Positions 1 to 10,780 of a stretch of DNA of 64,000 bases are shown here, in pieces; the first letter of the stretch is position 1; the number at the start of each line of letters is the position of its first letter. The position numbers were made by a program, and so were the translations under genes. The notes below the pieces were generated by a model that worked only from the letters and a program-made list of their open reading frames with translations, made no database searches and had not been told where the DNA came from. The stretch is from assembly GCF_964019765.1 (NCBI RefSeq), contig NZ_OZ026461.1, positions 496,001 to 560,000 of the forward strand, given 5' to 3'. This DNA comes from Spiroplasma endosymbiont of Panorpa germanica. GTDB taxonomy: Bacteria; Bacillota_I; Bacilli_A; Mycoplasmatales; Mycoplasmataceae.

Positions 1-1
1 T

Positions 2-328
2 AATATAAATTCTATTTTAACCAAAATGATAAATACTCAAATAGTTTTTGATGCTTCAAATTCAGAGAAAAAAACAATTATTCCACAATCAGATTTTATT
101 ATCGAGATTGAGAGCGAAAAACTTTTTGATGTCGAAAAAATTAAAGAAGAACTAAATAAAAATTTAGAAAAGATAAATAATGAAATTCAAAGATCAAAAA
201 ATATCTTGAATAATGAGAAATTTTTATCAAAGGCTAGCCCAGAAAAAATCGCTGAAGAAAAAAACAAATATGAAAATTATTTATCACAACTAAATAATAT
301 AAAATCTGAAATTGATAACTACAATTAA
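2..328 (+). CDS. valS: Valine--tRNA ligase, C-terminal end (partial at window start)
   Basis: This is the last 108 codons of a gene that starts before the window. The visible part matches the C-terminal tRNA-binding coiled-coil arm of ValS: a conserved segment with DFIIEIESEKLFDVEKIKEE, then a long Lys/Glu helix with the family signature NEKFLSKASPEK. ValS charges tRNA-Val in the cytoplasm. The frame is open from the left edge, so the ATG at position 26 is internal. The stop codon lies inside a perfect inverted repeat that looks like the terminator. The assignment rests on this C-terminal arm alone, because the catalytic domain is outside the window. Confidence 0.8.
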   Translation, partial: NINSILTKMINTQIVFDASNSEKKTIIPQSDFIIEIESEKLFDVEKIKEELNKNLEKINNEIQRSKNILNNEKFLSKASPEKIAEEKNKYENYLSQLNNIKSEIDNYN

Positions 329-349
329 TTGTAGTTATCAATTTTTTTT
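311..349 (+). terminator. Rho-independent terminator after valS
   Basis: A perfect 16-base inverted repeat (311-326 with 327-342) with essentially no loop is followed by a run of T. It overlaps the valS stop codon. Confidence 0.75.
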
Positions 350-361
350 AACGAAATATTG

Positions 362-919
362 ATGGGATACATGAACAAAAAAACTGCTTTAGCTATTTCT
401 ATAATAATACTTATTTCTGGAACAGGTGCTTTGATTTATAATTTTCAAAATAAAAGCCGGGAATCCTACAATGTTGTGAGTAATGACAATAAAATAAAAA
501 TATATTTAAATTTTAAATTACTCTACAATTACAAACTGAATAATAAAATATATTTGCCCGATAGGGTATTGGTTAATGATCCAAATACAACTATTCTTGA
601 AGAATTAACAGATCAGAAAATATCTTTGGATTTGTTCAAAAGTATTAATACTTTGACTCTAAACAAGTTGGTTAATGAAAGTCAAACCATTGAACTAATT
701 CCTAAGTCTGCTTTAATTACAAAGATTAATCATCTAGATTGTCAAATTGAAGATTTCACAGGAAACGGAATCAGCCAAGAACTGGCTAGTAAAACTATGA
801 AAATAATGTCTGATAGAACTTTGAAAATGAATGAAATTTTGAACAGAGTAAAAAAAATATATAAAACGGCTGAAGAAAAGAAATTTTTTGAAAAATTTAT
901 TAAAGAAGTTTACATTTAA
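362..919 (+). CDS. ComEA-like competence protein, degenerate
   Basis: Protein of about 185 residues with one N-terminal membrane anchor (residues about 8-25, ALAISIIILISGTGALIY) and an extracellular remainder. A first domain is followed by a helical C-terminus (NEILNRVKKIYKTAE) that resembles a worn helix-hairpin-helix DNA-binding region. Position directly upstream of comEC and then holA is the usual comEA-comEC-holA order of Firmicutes, which is the main support for the name. ComEA binds incoming DNA at the cell surface. The canonical NINTA and GIG motifs of ComEA are not visible, so the domain is divergent or no longer binds DNA. Start codons at 359 (TTG), 362 and 371 are all possible. Confidence 0.45.
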   Translation: MGYMNKKTALAISIIILISGTGALIYNFQNKSRESYNVVSNDNKIKIYLNFKLLYNYKLNNKIYLPDRVLVNDPNTTILEELTDQKISLDLFKSINTLTLNKLVNESQTIELIPKSALITKINHLDCQIEDFTGNGISQELASKTMKIMSDRTLKMNEILNRVKKIYKTAEEKKFFEKFIKEVYI

Positions 920-947
920 CTTTAATCTGTTATTATTTTTACTGTTG

Positions 948-2945
948 ATGATTTTAATGTTGAGTTTAGTCAACAAAATAATGTGATTACTAATTTTATC
1001 AGCTTTATTATCTATAGTATTATCTATCTACTTGATTTCAATCAATTATCGTTACTTGGCAATTATCGCTATAATGCTATTTGCGGTGCTTCACTGCGTT
1101 TTTGTCAATAGCGAAGTTAAATTTGATTTGGTATCTACAAAATTTGATGTTTTTTCAGGTAACAAAAATTATTCAATTTTATCAAGTAAAGGCCGCAAAT
1201 ATCTTTTAAAGGAATTTGAAAATGAGAAAATCTTTTGTCAAAAATACGAGATGCAATGTGACGTCAGATTGATAAAAAATGAAAACAATAAATATCAGTT
1301 CAGTTTTCAAGAATTAATGCTTTCCAAAAATGTTTTATATGAATTGAAAAATTGCCATAATACAAAATTGGTTTCTGAAAACTTTAAGACAAAATTATCT
1401 TTTAAAGGAAATACTAAATCTGATTGAATAAAATCAATAAATAATTTAGAGGACAACGAATTAACAGATTCGTTTAAAAATCTAGGAATGTCCTTTCTAT
1501 TGAACTCAAACGGATTCTTAATTCTAACTGGTTACTACTTGATTGATAAAGTTTTTATGAGATGGAAAAAGTATCATAAAATAAAGGTGATTTTGTATTT
1601 GCCGCTGATTCTAAATTTGGTTTTGCTTAATTTTTCAACAGAGCTTCTAAGAGTTGTAATGATATTGTGTATTCGGTACTTAGCTTGAATATTAAAAATA
1701 AAGATTAATCGTTGAAACAATTATATTTTCATTTGATCAATAATTCTTTGTGTTAGTCCAAATTGATTTATTTCTCCAGGTTTTATCTATAGTTTTGTGA
1801 TAACTTTTTTCAGTATGATATATTTGAAAATGAATAGTAGAAAAAACTTTTTCAAAAATCTGCTAAATTGAAGTTTACTAATAATACCATTGCAAGCAAT
1901 GTTTAATTACAACTTGTTATTTTTGCAAAATTTTAATCAGTTATTTTGGCAACCTATTTTAAGTATCTTTTATATTTTTACATTATTCACAAATTGAATA
2001 CCAAAAATAGATCTTATTTATAATCTATTTTTTCATTTCTGCTTAATTCTATCTAGAATTGGAGAAATGTTTAATCTTAGTTGAAATATTGGTCATCTTG
2101 ATTTTATCTACTATGCAACCTATTATTTCATTTATTACATTATATGCGTTAATCAAGTTAATTTAAGGCCCTATAGAGTTTATACCTTTCTGTTGATGGT
2201 TTTTAGCATTGTCTGTTTAAACGTCAATAATGTTAAGAATCAGTATGATTTTATTGCGATGATAAACGTTGGTAATGGCAATAGTTTTTTGTTGCATGAA
2301 AGGGGAGGAAAGAATATATTCTTTGATATAGGTTCGGGTATCGGCAAGTCAAAATCGACGGACCAGGATTTTTTAAAGTACTATGGTTTAAATAATATTG
2401 AAGCGGTATTTATTTCGCACACGGACCAAGACCACAATAACAATATAAATGCGGTTTCTAAATCAACTATAATAAAAAAAATATATAAAAATGACTTTTA
2501 TTTCAGAAATATGAAAATAAAGGATATAAATATAAAAAATTTTGAGTATTATAACGAAAAGGATCCAAACGATAGTTCACAAGTTCTGCTATTGAATTGA
2601 AAAAATAAGCAGTTTTTGTTCACTGGTGACTTACCTAAAAGGATTGAGTTGCAGTTAATAAGAGATGTTGAATTTACTAAATCTATTAATATTAAAGGAA
2701 TTGATTTTTTACAAGTTCCACATCATGGTAGTAAAACTTCATCTTCACATGAATTTATTGAGTTATTAAAGCCTAAAATATGTTTTATTTCAGGCGAAAA
2801 TAAGGGCAGATTACACTTTCCAGACCCATTAACGCTTAGTACCTTAAGTAATAATAAATGTGAGACTTATTCAACCCTGGGAAAATATACTTATTTTTAC
2901 AAACCTTTCTTATTATCGAAAAATAACATTGTATTAGTAAAATAA
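948..2945 (+). CDS. comEC: ComEC/Rec2 family DNA uptake channel protein
   Basis: About 665 residues once five or more in-frame TGA codons are read as Trp. The N-terminal two thirds hold many hydrophobic segments of the competence channel type. The C-terminal third is a metallo-beta-lactamase domain with the metal motif SHTDQDHNNN (residues about 490), FTGDLPKR, and VPHHGSKTSSS (residues about 590), which is characteristic of ComEC. ComEC is the inner-membrane channel for single-stranded DNA during transformation. The frame is also open upstream into the comEA-like gene, so the start is uncertain; ATGs at 948, 957 and 981 are candidates and none has a good ribosome binding site. The gene looks intact. 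It ends just before a bidirectional terminator shared with rpsT. Confidence 0.85.
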
Positions 2946-2972
2946 AAAAAGCGAGTTTAAACTCGCTTTTTA
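2944..2972. terminator. Bidirectional terminator between comEC and rpsT
   Basis: A hairpin with stem AGCGAGTTT/AAACTCGCT is flanked by an A run on the left and a T run on the right, so it can end transcription from both convergent genes. Confidence 0.8.
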
Positions 2973-2981
2973 TAATCTTAA

Positions 2982-3227
2982 TTAAGCACTCATTAGACGT
3001 GATTTCTCACGAGCTGCTTTATTTGCTTTGAAAATACCTTTGGTAACACCTTTATCAACTAAACTTACTGCTTCGTTAACTAATTTGTCTTTATCGGCAC
3101 TATTTGCTTTTTTTGCAATCAGCGCTTTTTTAATCGATGTTTTAACAGATGATTTAAAGCTTTTATTAGCTAATCTGCTTTTTTCATTAGTTAAAATACG
3201 TTTCTCTTGTGATTTAATATTTGCCAT
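2982..3227 (-). CDS. rpsT: 30S ribosomal protein S20
   Basis: 81 residues, the usual size for S20, starting MANIKSQEKRILTNEKSRLAN with the long basic helices typical of the family and ending in NKAAREKSRLMSA. S20 binds the 5' domain of 16S rRNA and helps 30S assembly. A strong ribosome binding site (AAGGAG) lies about 8 bases upstream of the ATG. The gene is divergent from holA, a common arrangement in Firmicutes. Confidence 0.95.
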   Translation of the reverse strand: MANIKSQEKRILTNEKSRLANKSFKSSVKTSIKKALIAKKANSADKDKLVNEAVSLVDKGVTKGIFKANKAAREKSRLMSA

Positions 3228-3262
3228 TCTTTCAACTCCTTTTAAAGTTCACACACTAAGTA

Positions 3263-3291
3263 ATTATAGCAAAAATCTATTTTTTTTTGAA
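3263..3291 (-). promoter_or_regulatory. Promoter of rpsT
   Basis: Reading the minus strand: -35 TTCAAA (3286-3291), a 17-base spacer, and an extended -10 TGC-TATAAT (TATAAT at 3263-3268), upstream of the rpsT ribosome binding site. Confidence 0.6.
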
Positions 3292-3344
3292 TAAAATTAA
3301 CATTTTTTATTAAATTATGTTTAAATCATAAAAGTAGGTGTTTT

Positions 3345-4298
3345 ATGTATTTATTTTTAGGTAATGATGATTTCTTAGTCCGTAAAGAAGCAGAAAAAGC
3401 TGTTCACAAACTAAATTCAAAGGGTGAATTTGAAGTATTTAAATTTGATCTAATTAATGATGATTTCAATGCAATTATTAATGAATTTTATTCTTTTAAT
3501 CTTTTTGCAAAGCAAAAAATAATCATAATTGAGGAGGCTTGATTTCTAACAGAGAAAAAAGTATCATTAAATAAAAATTTTAGTTGAGACAAATTAAAAA
3601 CTTATCTAGATAATCCTAACCCTGATAATAAGATTATCTTCATACTAAAAAATGATAAAATAAGCAAGAAACTGAAGATTTCCAAGTATTTCGAAGAAAA
3701 ATTTAAAGTTATAATGGTCCCAGAACTTAGTCAAATTACAGCCAAGAAATTAATTTCCAATAAGCTAGATAATGAAAAAATTGAATATGAAGAAGGAACC
3801 TTAGAATTTTTATTGTCAAAAATACCACTAGAATCAAGAGTGATAATAAATGAAACAAACAAATTGGTTAATTTAGGTAAAAGGGTAACAAAATCACAAA
3901 TTTCAAGCATTCTATCAGAATATTTTTTCTATGATATTTTTGAAATTAGTAATCATTTTTTAAACGGAGATTTAATCAACTTTCTTACAAATTACAGGAA
4001 ATATCGTAGTCAAAATAAAGAGGTTTTTTCTTTCATCATACTTGTAACCAATACTCTTATTTTGATGAGAAACATCAGGCTTCTAAAAAATAATTCTTTA
4101 AGCAATAGTGAAATCGCTGAAAAATTAAGCGTTAATCCTTACAGAATTTCTAAAATTTTAGAAATTAATTTTAGAAATTTTAAACAAATTAATGATAAAA
4201 TAAAAGAAATGTATGTTTTAATTTCAAACATTTTTGAGGGTAATTTTGATGACGAAGTGATCCCGGAATTATTTTTTATAAAGACTTTATTAATTTAG
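3345..4298 (+). CDS. holA: DNA polymerase III delta subunit
   Basis: 317 residues including internal TGA-encoded Trp. The start MYLFLGNDDFLVRKEAEKAV is the HolA N-terminal pattern (structure-binding loop of a degenerate AAA+ fold). The middle (DNPNPDNKIIFILKNDK) and the helical C-terminus (SEIAEKLSVNPYRISKILE) fit the family. HolA opens the beta sliding clamp as part of the clamp loader. Its place after comEC and opposite rpsT is conserved in Firmicutes and supports the call. A ribosome binding site is weak (GTAGGTG upstream). Confidence 0.88.
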
Positions 4299-4313
4299 AA
4301 TGGGGGACTTAAG

Positions 4314-5756
4314 ATGGACATGAAGGTAAAACAATATCAAGAAATTGTTAATTTATTAAATAATATTATTCAAAATGAAAAGACTCGTGCCAATCTTTTT
4401 TCAGATGAAAAATTGAGAGATATGTTTATTAATCAAGTTAATAATTTACTATCTCTAGAAATCGATAGCAACATACTATTTTTAGATAAAAAATGAGCGG
4501 CAATTTTTGGTAAGTCATTAGTTAATATATCTAAACAAAAATTAAAATTTGCAAAGACAGATAATAATACTGATGATAATATTTTTGCAGATTACACCTT
4601 GTTAGTTAATTATGTATCAAAAGAATTTGATTTGGCTAAGGAAGAATTAATTAAGGAAAACGAAGTTAGTGAAGAAATAATAAAAAGAAATTCTGTGTTG
4701 AACGATGAAATTAAAAGTAAATACATTTCAGTTGATAAAATAGTTGTCGAACCTGAAGTGGTTAATAAAGATAAGGAAAAACCTAACACTGAAAATTGAC
4801 AAAACACAAATAATGGAGGTCAAAATTTAGTTGCACCACCGTTACATCCAAGACAAGATCCAAGATTTTATCCATTTAAAACTAAACCAAATAGCATTAG
4901 AATGATAAAATATTTAATTGGTGCTTCGATGATTTTATTAGCTTCAGTCGTGTTGATTTTTTTCATTCTAGGAGTTTCAAAATCTTATAATTTTGGAAAA
5001 GACAACAGTGCTATATCAAAACTTTTTAACAACATGAGCGTTTGAAATAAAGAGACAAAACACTATGATGAACCATTTGCTGGTGGTAAAGGTATAAATC
5101 TTTCAAATTTATTCATTCTAAGTATTACACCTTTTGGAAGCTCACACTGAATAAGTCCTGGTTTCTTTTTATTTATAACATTATTTTTCATATTTTATAT
5201 GGGATTAAATTTATTTACCCCAGCAAAAAATAGAACTGAAGAATATACAATTAGCGGTTGAACAATGTTATTTTTAGTATTTTTATGTGTAATGTTTATA
5301 TCGATGTATTCCCAATATTTATCTGAAAGTTGAATTGAAAATTCTTACAGAAATCACTTTCACTTAATATTCTTTAGTGATGAAGGAAAGGATTTTTACA
5401 CTGCTGAACAGTTTAATGCCGATTTTGATGTTTTTTGAAAAGATTTTGCAGGTAAATCTCTATTTGGACCAATGAGAGTTTTAGCCATAGTTGCTGTTAT
5501 AATTACATCACTTATAGGGTTGTTCATTTTAGCTTTATTTGCTTCTAAACCAAAACTAGATATTGAAAAACTAAAAAGAGCTGATTTCGAATATCAAAAA
5601 ATGCTTTCTGAACTAATGCAAGGAAGAAAGTATGAAATGTCAAGTTCTCTTTACGAAAGTGAAGAATTTGTTCCAAAGACACTATTTAAAAAAAGAGACA
5701 AAAAAGAAGATAATAACGAAGATAATAACGAAGATAATAACGAAGATAAAAAATAA
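4314..5756 (+). CDS. Unknown multi-pass membrane protein with acidic repeat tail
   Basis: 480 residues. An N-terminal soluble part (1-195) is helical and charged. Then come about four to five hydrophobic segments (for example IRMIKYLIGASMILLASVVL near 200, FFLFITLFFIFYMGLN near 290, and VLAIVAVIITSLIGLFILAL near 390) and a cytoplasmic-looking tail. The tail ends in the short repeat EDNN three times, encoded by a 12-base tandem repeat. A GGGGG ribosome binding site precedes ATG 4314, and the gene starts 15 bases after holA, so co-expression is likely. I do not recognise the family. It may be an orphan mollicute membrane protein; no enzyme motif is visible. Confidence 0.75.
5701..5749 (+). repeat. 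12-base tandem repeat coding EDNN
   Basis: Three to four copies of a 12-base unit (GAAGATAATAAC) sit in frame at the end of the membrane protein gene and give an acidic, variable-looking tail. Confidence 0.7.
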
Positions 5757-5838
5757 GTATTTAAATTTCTATATTCTTAATTGATTATTATAGAATCTAA
5801 ATATTTTTTTTATTTAACCAGAAAGAGAATGATAATAT

Positions 5839-6486
5839 TTGAAAAATTTTGACTTAATGATTCCTGATGTATTAAATGAAATTTACTTGGCTCACGATTA
5901 TTTAAATAATATTTTCTTTAATAATGAACTTCAAAAAATTCAAATAACGATCACATCAAATAATAAAAAAAGCAGAAAGAATACCACGCTTGGTTACTTT
6001 AATCCAAAAAAAACTTGAGAAGGGGATTTTAACGAAATAGTGCTACTAGACTCAGTTTTTACAGGAGATGAAAATGATGTTTTTCAGACTTTAGCTCATG
6101 AGATGGTTCATCAGTATTGTTTTGAAAACAATATTAAAGATTGCGAAAGTAACGGAAGACATAATAAGAATTTCAAGAACTTTGCCGAGCAAATTGGCTT
6201 AACAGTCAATAAACCAAAAAGTAAAAACAGTGGATACACAACATCCTTAAATTCCCATCTCAAAGACGTATTTAAGAAAATGCCTTTAAATCACCAAGTG
6301 ATCAGAGATTTTGTCGGTATTAGAAATTTCAAGAACACTCAAAAAGATGAGATTGAGAATAGGGAATTCAAACAGTTATCATATAAATATCTCTGTCAAG
6401 GATGTGAGATAAGTTTTAGATCAAAAATTGATATGGATTTATCTTGTAATAAATGTGAACTTAATTTAATAAAAAGTGTAAATTAA
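5839..6486 (+). CDS. SprT-like zinc metalloprotein
   Basis: About 215 residues. The core is TLAHEMVHQY, an HExxH zinc site (residues about 85-89), preceded by an extended segment with GYFNPKK and EIVLLD. The C-terminus has two CxxC pairs (YLCQGCEI and LSCNKCEL), a zinc ribbon. This order, HExxH core then zinc ribbon, is the SprT/Spartan architecture. SprT family members are thought to act as proteases on DNA-bound proteins, but the bacterial function is poorly known. A TTG start at 5839 (MKNFDLMIP) fits the domain start; ATG 5857 is the alternative. Its stop lies within a terminator hairpin. Confidence 0.75.
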
Positions 6487-6500
6487 AATACACTTTTTAT
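6471..6500 (+). terminator. Terminator after the SprT-like gene
   Basis: Stem AAAAAGTGTA/TACACTTTTT (6471-6480 with 6489-6498) with an 8-base loop and a T-rich 3' arm. It overlaps the stop codon. Confidence 0.7.
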
Positions 6501-6576
6501 TAAATTAAGTATTTATATTTATATTTTAAAGTGATAATATTATATAAGTTAATGAAAATAGAAATGGAAAATTACT

Positions 6577-7479
6577 ATGGCCCTACCTAAATATCCCAAG
6601 TTTTGTAATATTCATCAAGTAATTCACATTTGTGAAAATATGGATCCAATGTTTAAAGTTAAAGAAGAAGAAGCTAAACTAGCATCTAAAGTAAGACGTC
6701 TACATGGTAAACAAACTGAAGAAGAAATAGAAGCTGAAAGACAAAAGTCTATGCCTCAAAAAGGGTCTCTTGCCGCCATTTTAGCTAGTGCTAAGGAGAA
6801 TATCCAAAAAGAAAAATCTAAGTTAAATGGGGGCCAAAATAATTCAAATAGCGACAATACTGGTGAAGGAAAAGTGGATGAAGGACTCCTTTCTGAAAGA
6901 ATGATGGCTTTAAGGGCTAAGACATTAGGAACTTCAAGCGAAGAAACAGTAAAAATAAATAATAACAGTGATAACAACTCCCCTATCGCTAAGAGAAACC
7001 CCCCTATTCAAAAGAATGTCACTATAAATGACGATTATTTAAGCGATATTAAAGAGCGTCATGACAGTATGTATTCTGCTGTTAGAATGACTGATTTAAA
7101 GAAGCGACCAACAGCCGCTATTCACCTTCCTAAGAAAAAACCAACAACCCCAAAGCTAGTAAAAGACGATAAAACTATTGCAGATCAAAAAAAGACAACT
7201 GCAACTAAACCAATTTCTTCAAAAACTAAGTCTCAGGCTACTAATAAAGTAGATGACAAGAAAAAACTAACATCTTCAACCACTAAGGTAATTAAAACTA
7301 GTGCAAATGATAAAGTAACTAGCAAGACTCAAGCGGTGAAGCCTAAGACAACCAAAAATACGTCAGAAAGCAAAACTGGATTAAATAAAGATAAACCTGT
7401 ATTTACTAAAGCTGAAACTAAGAAACTTATCGAAGAGGCGGTTAAATTAGCTTTAAAAAAGGTTGGTAAAATAGATTAG
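6577..7479 (+). CDS. Unknown lysine-rich, low-complexity protein
   Basis: 300 residues without signal peptide or membrane segment. Residues 1-55 are ordered and unusual (ALPKYPKFCNIHQVIHICEN, with Cys and His). Residues 65-150 contain helical, Asn-rich stretches. From about 165 the chain becomes a long Lys/Thr/Ser-rich disordered region (KKKPTTPKL, TKPISSKTKS) before a final helix (ETKKLIEEAVKLALKK). The pattern suggests a basic linker between two small ordered ends, possibly binding nucleic acid or the membrane. That is inference; I do not recognise the family. The gene stands alone between two terminators. Confidence 0.75.
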   Translation: MALPKYPKFCNIHQVIHICENMDPMFKVKEEEAKLASKVRRLHGKQTEEEIEAERQKSMPQKGSLAAILASAKENIQKEKSKLNGGQNNSNSDNTGEGKVDEGLLSERMMALRAKTLGTSSEETVKINNNSDNNSPIAKRNPPIQKNVTINDDYLSDIKERHDSMYSAVRMTDLKKRPTAAIHLPKKKPTTPKLVKDDKTIADQKKTTATKPISSKTKSQATNKVDDKKKLTSSTTKVIKTSANDKVTSKTQAVKPKTTKNTSESKTGLNKDKPVFTKAETKKLIEEAVKLALKKVGKID

Positions 7480-7531
7480 AATTTTGGATGAGAAGCTCAT
7501 TGATTTAAACTAATAAAAGTATCCAATTAAT

Positions 7532-7562
7532 AAAAAAAATCCCTGAGGGGGATTTTTTTTAT
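7532..7562. terminator. Bidirectional terminator between convergent genes
   Basis: Stem AAAATCCC/GGGGATTTT with loop TGAG, an A run on the left and a T run on the right. It lies between the Lys-rich gene (plus) and coaE (minus). Confidence 0.8.
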
Positions 7563-7633
7563 TAATAAAGATAACTTACTGATTCTTTTTAAAACACCTA
7601 GTCTAATTCTCTTTTGGTAGATAAAATGATGTC

Positions 7634-8215
7634 TTATAAATTCTTATATATGTTATCAATCACACGATCAATTTTTTGATATAAACTTTCCTTATCGGCA
7701 CTGTTATCAATGATATAGTCAATGCTACTTTCACGATGCATTGTCTCTTGAATTTTTAATATTTTTCTAATTTCTTTATTATCCCTTTTATCTCGCTCAT
7801 CAATTCTATTGACGTGACTACTATAATTCTTGTTTATCAAATAAATATATTTATCGATTGGTAGCTTTAAAAGGGGTAATAAAGCAGCCTCTACAGCAAT
7901 TCTTTCTTCACCACACTTTGAAATGTCAAATCTGATTAACTTACTTATATGTGGTCACATGATTTTTCCAAGTTCTATATTTAAAGACTTTTTAGTAAAA
8001 ATGACACTTCGTAACTTTGAACGAAAAACTTGATCATTTTCAAAATCATAGGCATCGGGAATCTTTTTTTTAACAAATTCCTTGACCTCGGGATAATTTA
8101 ATACTATTTTACTTTTTTTATCAGCGTCAATTATATAAAAATTATGCTTTTTATTTAAATAATCTAATGCAGTACTCTTACCAGTACCGATGTATCCAAA
8201 AACACCTAAAATCAA
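7634..8215 (-). CDS. coaE: Dephospho-CoA kinase
   Basis: 193 residues with one internal TGA-Trp. The N-terminal P-loop GYIGTGKST, the following IIDADKKSK segment, and ERIAVEAALLPLL match CoaE, which phosphorylates the ribose 3'-OH of dephospho-CoA in the last step of CoA synthesis. The start is TTG at 8215 (MILGVFGYIG), preceded by GAGGG at suitable spacing. It is the last gene of a minus-strand run that starts near 11062. coaBC, an earlier step of the same pathway, is at 41.8 kb. Confidence 0.88.
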
Positions 8216-8241
8216 AACATCACCCTCTTTTTAAACTACAA

Positions 8242-9684
8242 TTAAGATAAATCCCCAATAAATTTTTTCAATTTCTCTTTAATTGGAGACATTAATATTA
8301 TTGCCTCTTCACAAATAAGTTTATAGCTGCTAAATTTTTTATTATCTCTTGCAAAATCAAGTTTTGTTATTAAATTGTTATCCTTCTCGATTGAATCAAA
8401 ATTATTAACAAGTCTGTGCTTAATACAGAAACCAACTTTAGCAATTAAATTTTGATAATTTAAAGCAATTGCAAAAATTTGTTCTATAGCTACTTCAGCC
8501 TCTAAAATTTCTCAATTTTTAATCGCAGTCTTAAATTTTGAAATCAATGTTATTAATATATCAGAAAAATCTACAAAAAAACCAGGATTATTTTTCATTA
8601 GGTCTTCAATTTTTCCAACAAATTTTAAGTCTGATTCGCTTGTGAAGTTAATATAATCCTCAATGCTTTTTTCAACCTGATCCAATTTATGATCAAGTGA
8701 ATTGTCCAATAAGGCACTATAAGTAACTCTAAATTTCTTATACATATCATTATTTGTATTTTCGCCCTTTTCAAAAACTTGGATTGCCTTTTTAAAGAAT
8801 TTTTCACAACTTTTTTTCAAAGTTAGATCTACTGATTCCATTTCAACAATATCTTTTCCAAGATTTACATCAATTCCATCGACTTTAGTCAAATCATCTC
8901 AGTGATTTTTTTCGTCTGCCATTCTTTGATTAAAGTTTTTAAAATCACTTATCTTGGTATTATTTGAATTTGGATAATCAGATTTTTCTTCTCCTGAAGT
9001 CTTTTGAATATTTGACTTATTGATAATATCTTCATTCGACATGACTTTTTTATTTGTTTTAATAAAGTCAGATTTAAAAACTTCAAATGGATCTTTTTTT
9101 ATTTCCAGTAATACCTTACTTGAAATTGAAATAATAAGTATTGGTAATATCAAGAAAGGTAGAATTGTCATAAAATTGATTAAAATTTTAATAGCTATGG
9201 AAATGTCTGAATTTTTTAAAATATTTGCCCCTCACAAGACTACATTTGCATTATAATAATCATTAGATTGAAAATAAGTATCAATTACTAGTAATTGTAA
9301 GAATCAAATAATGATGAATATAATACTAATTACAGAGGTAAAAATTATAGCTGTTAAAGTTGAACTAGCTCTAGTTGATGTTATAGGTAGTTCTTCTTTT
9401 AAATTTGCGTCCATGTCTTCTAAAAACTGGTCTTTGACATTAATTTTTTTTAAATTGCTGATAAAAATAATCAAACAAATAGCCAATCCAAGTGGCATTA
9501 AACAAAATAGTAATAAATTTAAAAACAAAAAAGTAGCTTCAATAGCCGAATTTACTTGAAACAAATAAGGTTTTCCTAAAAAAGTGATTGAAATTAAAAT
9601 TAGAAAAATAGCTTGAATCATCGAAACAATATAAATTGTTTTAACTTTCTTGTTTTGGAAAGCTCATATATATTTATTATTCAA
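8242..9684 (-). CDS. Unknown membrane protein with long cytoplasmic domain
   Basis: 480 residues with internal TGA-Trp codons. Four hydrophobic segments lie in the first 190 residues (MIQAIFLILISITFLG, FLFLNLLLFCLMPLG, STLTAIIFTSVISIIFIII, FMTILPFLILPILIISIS). A 290-residue charged, helical soluble part follows. The start is TTG 9684, chosen because AGAGGTG lies 6 bases upstream and no other start has a binding site. It sits between coaE and another unknown gene with short gaps, so one transcript is likely. I do not recognise the family. Confidence 0.72.
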
Positions 9685-9717
9685 TTTAAACACCTCTTTT
9701 CTTAATTATAAACTATT

Positions 9718-10758
9718 TTATTCATTTTTTTTAGTTAAATCTTCTAAGGCAATCTTAATTCCTTTAATACTAATTGCAAAATTAATCAATCCGATTTGCT
9801 CTTTGTTTAAAATAAGAGGTTTAAAAATGAATTTATTCTTTTCGCCCCTATTATCTGCATCTAAAATAACTTTATGGTTAGGATGCAAAATACTTGGAAT
9901 TTTTTCAACATTTATTGAGTTATTTTGAATATAGTCAAATAAAGGTCTAAATTCACCCTTTCCAGGTCCTAGATTAACAAATCCAATAGCTAAATCAGGA
10001 TTAACTATCATGACTGAAAGTAGTGTTATTTGAGACTCTTTATCAAGGAAATTTCCGATCATTTGATTATTTAAAATAAAGCTTTTCTTTTCAAATTCTG
10101 TAATCTTAAATATTTTCATAAAGTTATTATTTACTAAATGATGGAAGTAAATTTCTATATAAGTGAAATCTTGTTCTTCAAAATCCTCTTTTCTGACTTT
10201 GATTATTTTGTCTTCTTCGCTACCTAAATTTTCACCATCATATCGATCCACATAGTTTTTCAAATTTGCAAATAGCCTTTTAGTGAATAAAAGATCATAA
10301 AGTTCGAAAAGAATATAATTTAAAATTAGTAATAAATTATGTCTAGTTTCCTCGTCCATTTCACTTTCTAGAGTGTCTAAAAAGCAATAACTTTCTTCTT
10401 CATCCTCTTTTTGGAATTTATAATCACCATTTAATATGCTAATTAAAAAGAAAAAATATCTTAAAAATAAGACGTCAAAACCATTTAACTCAGGATTTTT
10501 TATACCCATTATTTTCACATCAATGATAAAACGAGCTTCTTGAGAAATCTTATTAAACTGATTAATAACCTCTTCAATATCAAAACTGTCATCTTGTTCA
10601 AAAATAAGCTTTATTAGAGGGTTGTTGTCTAAATTTATTCTATACTTTTTATTAGTGTGAAAATCCAAATAAGTAAAGCTATCATCATTAATTCATTGTT
10701 TGATAAATTCATCTGAATAAATTAGAGCCGAGTTTATTTTCTTTATTTTCTTTTCCAT
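9718..10758 (-). CDS. Unknown soluble protein
   Basis: 346 residues, with no signal peptide or convincing membrane helix. An internal TGA (KQW, residue about 22) extends the protein upstream to ATG 10758, which has a GGGGG ribosome binding site. The composition is mixed alpha/beta, with an acidic stretch (KEDEEESYCF) and a C-terminal region VMIVNPDLAIGFVNLGPGKG. No catalytic motif is obvious. It is part of the coaE gene run. I do not recognise it. Confidence 0.72.
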
Positions 10759-10780
10759 AATAAACCCCCTTTTTAATTAG

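Noticed and set aside
4314-9684. Two unrelated membrane proteins of identical length (480 residues) at 4314-5756 and 8242-9684
   Set aside because: Equal length only: layout and sequence differ, so no duplication is claimed.
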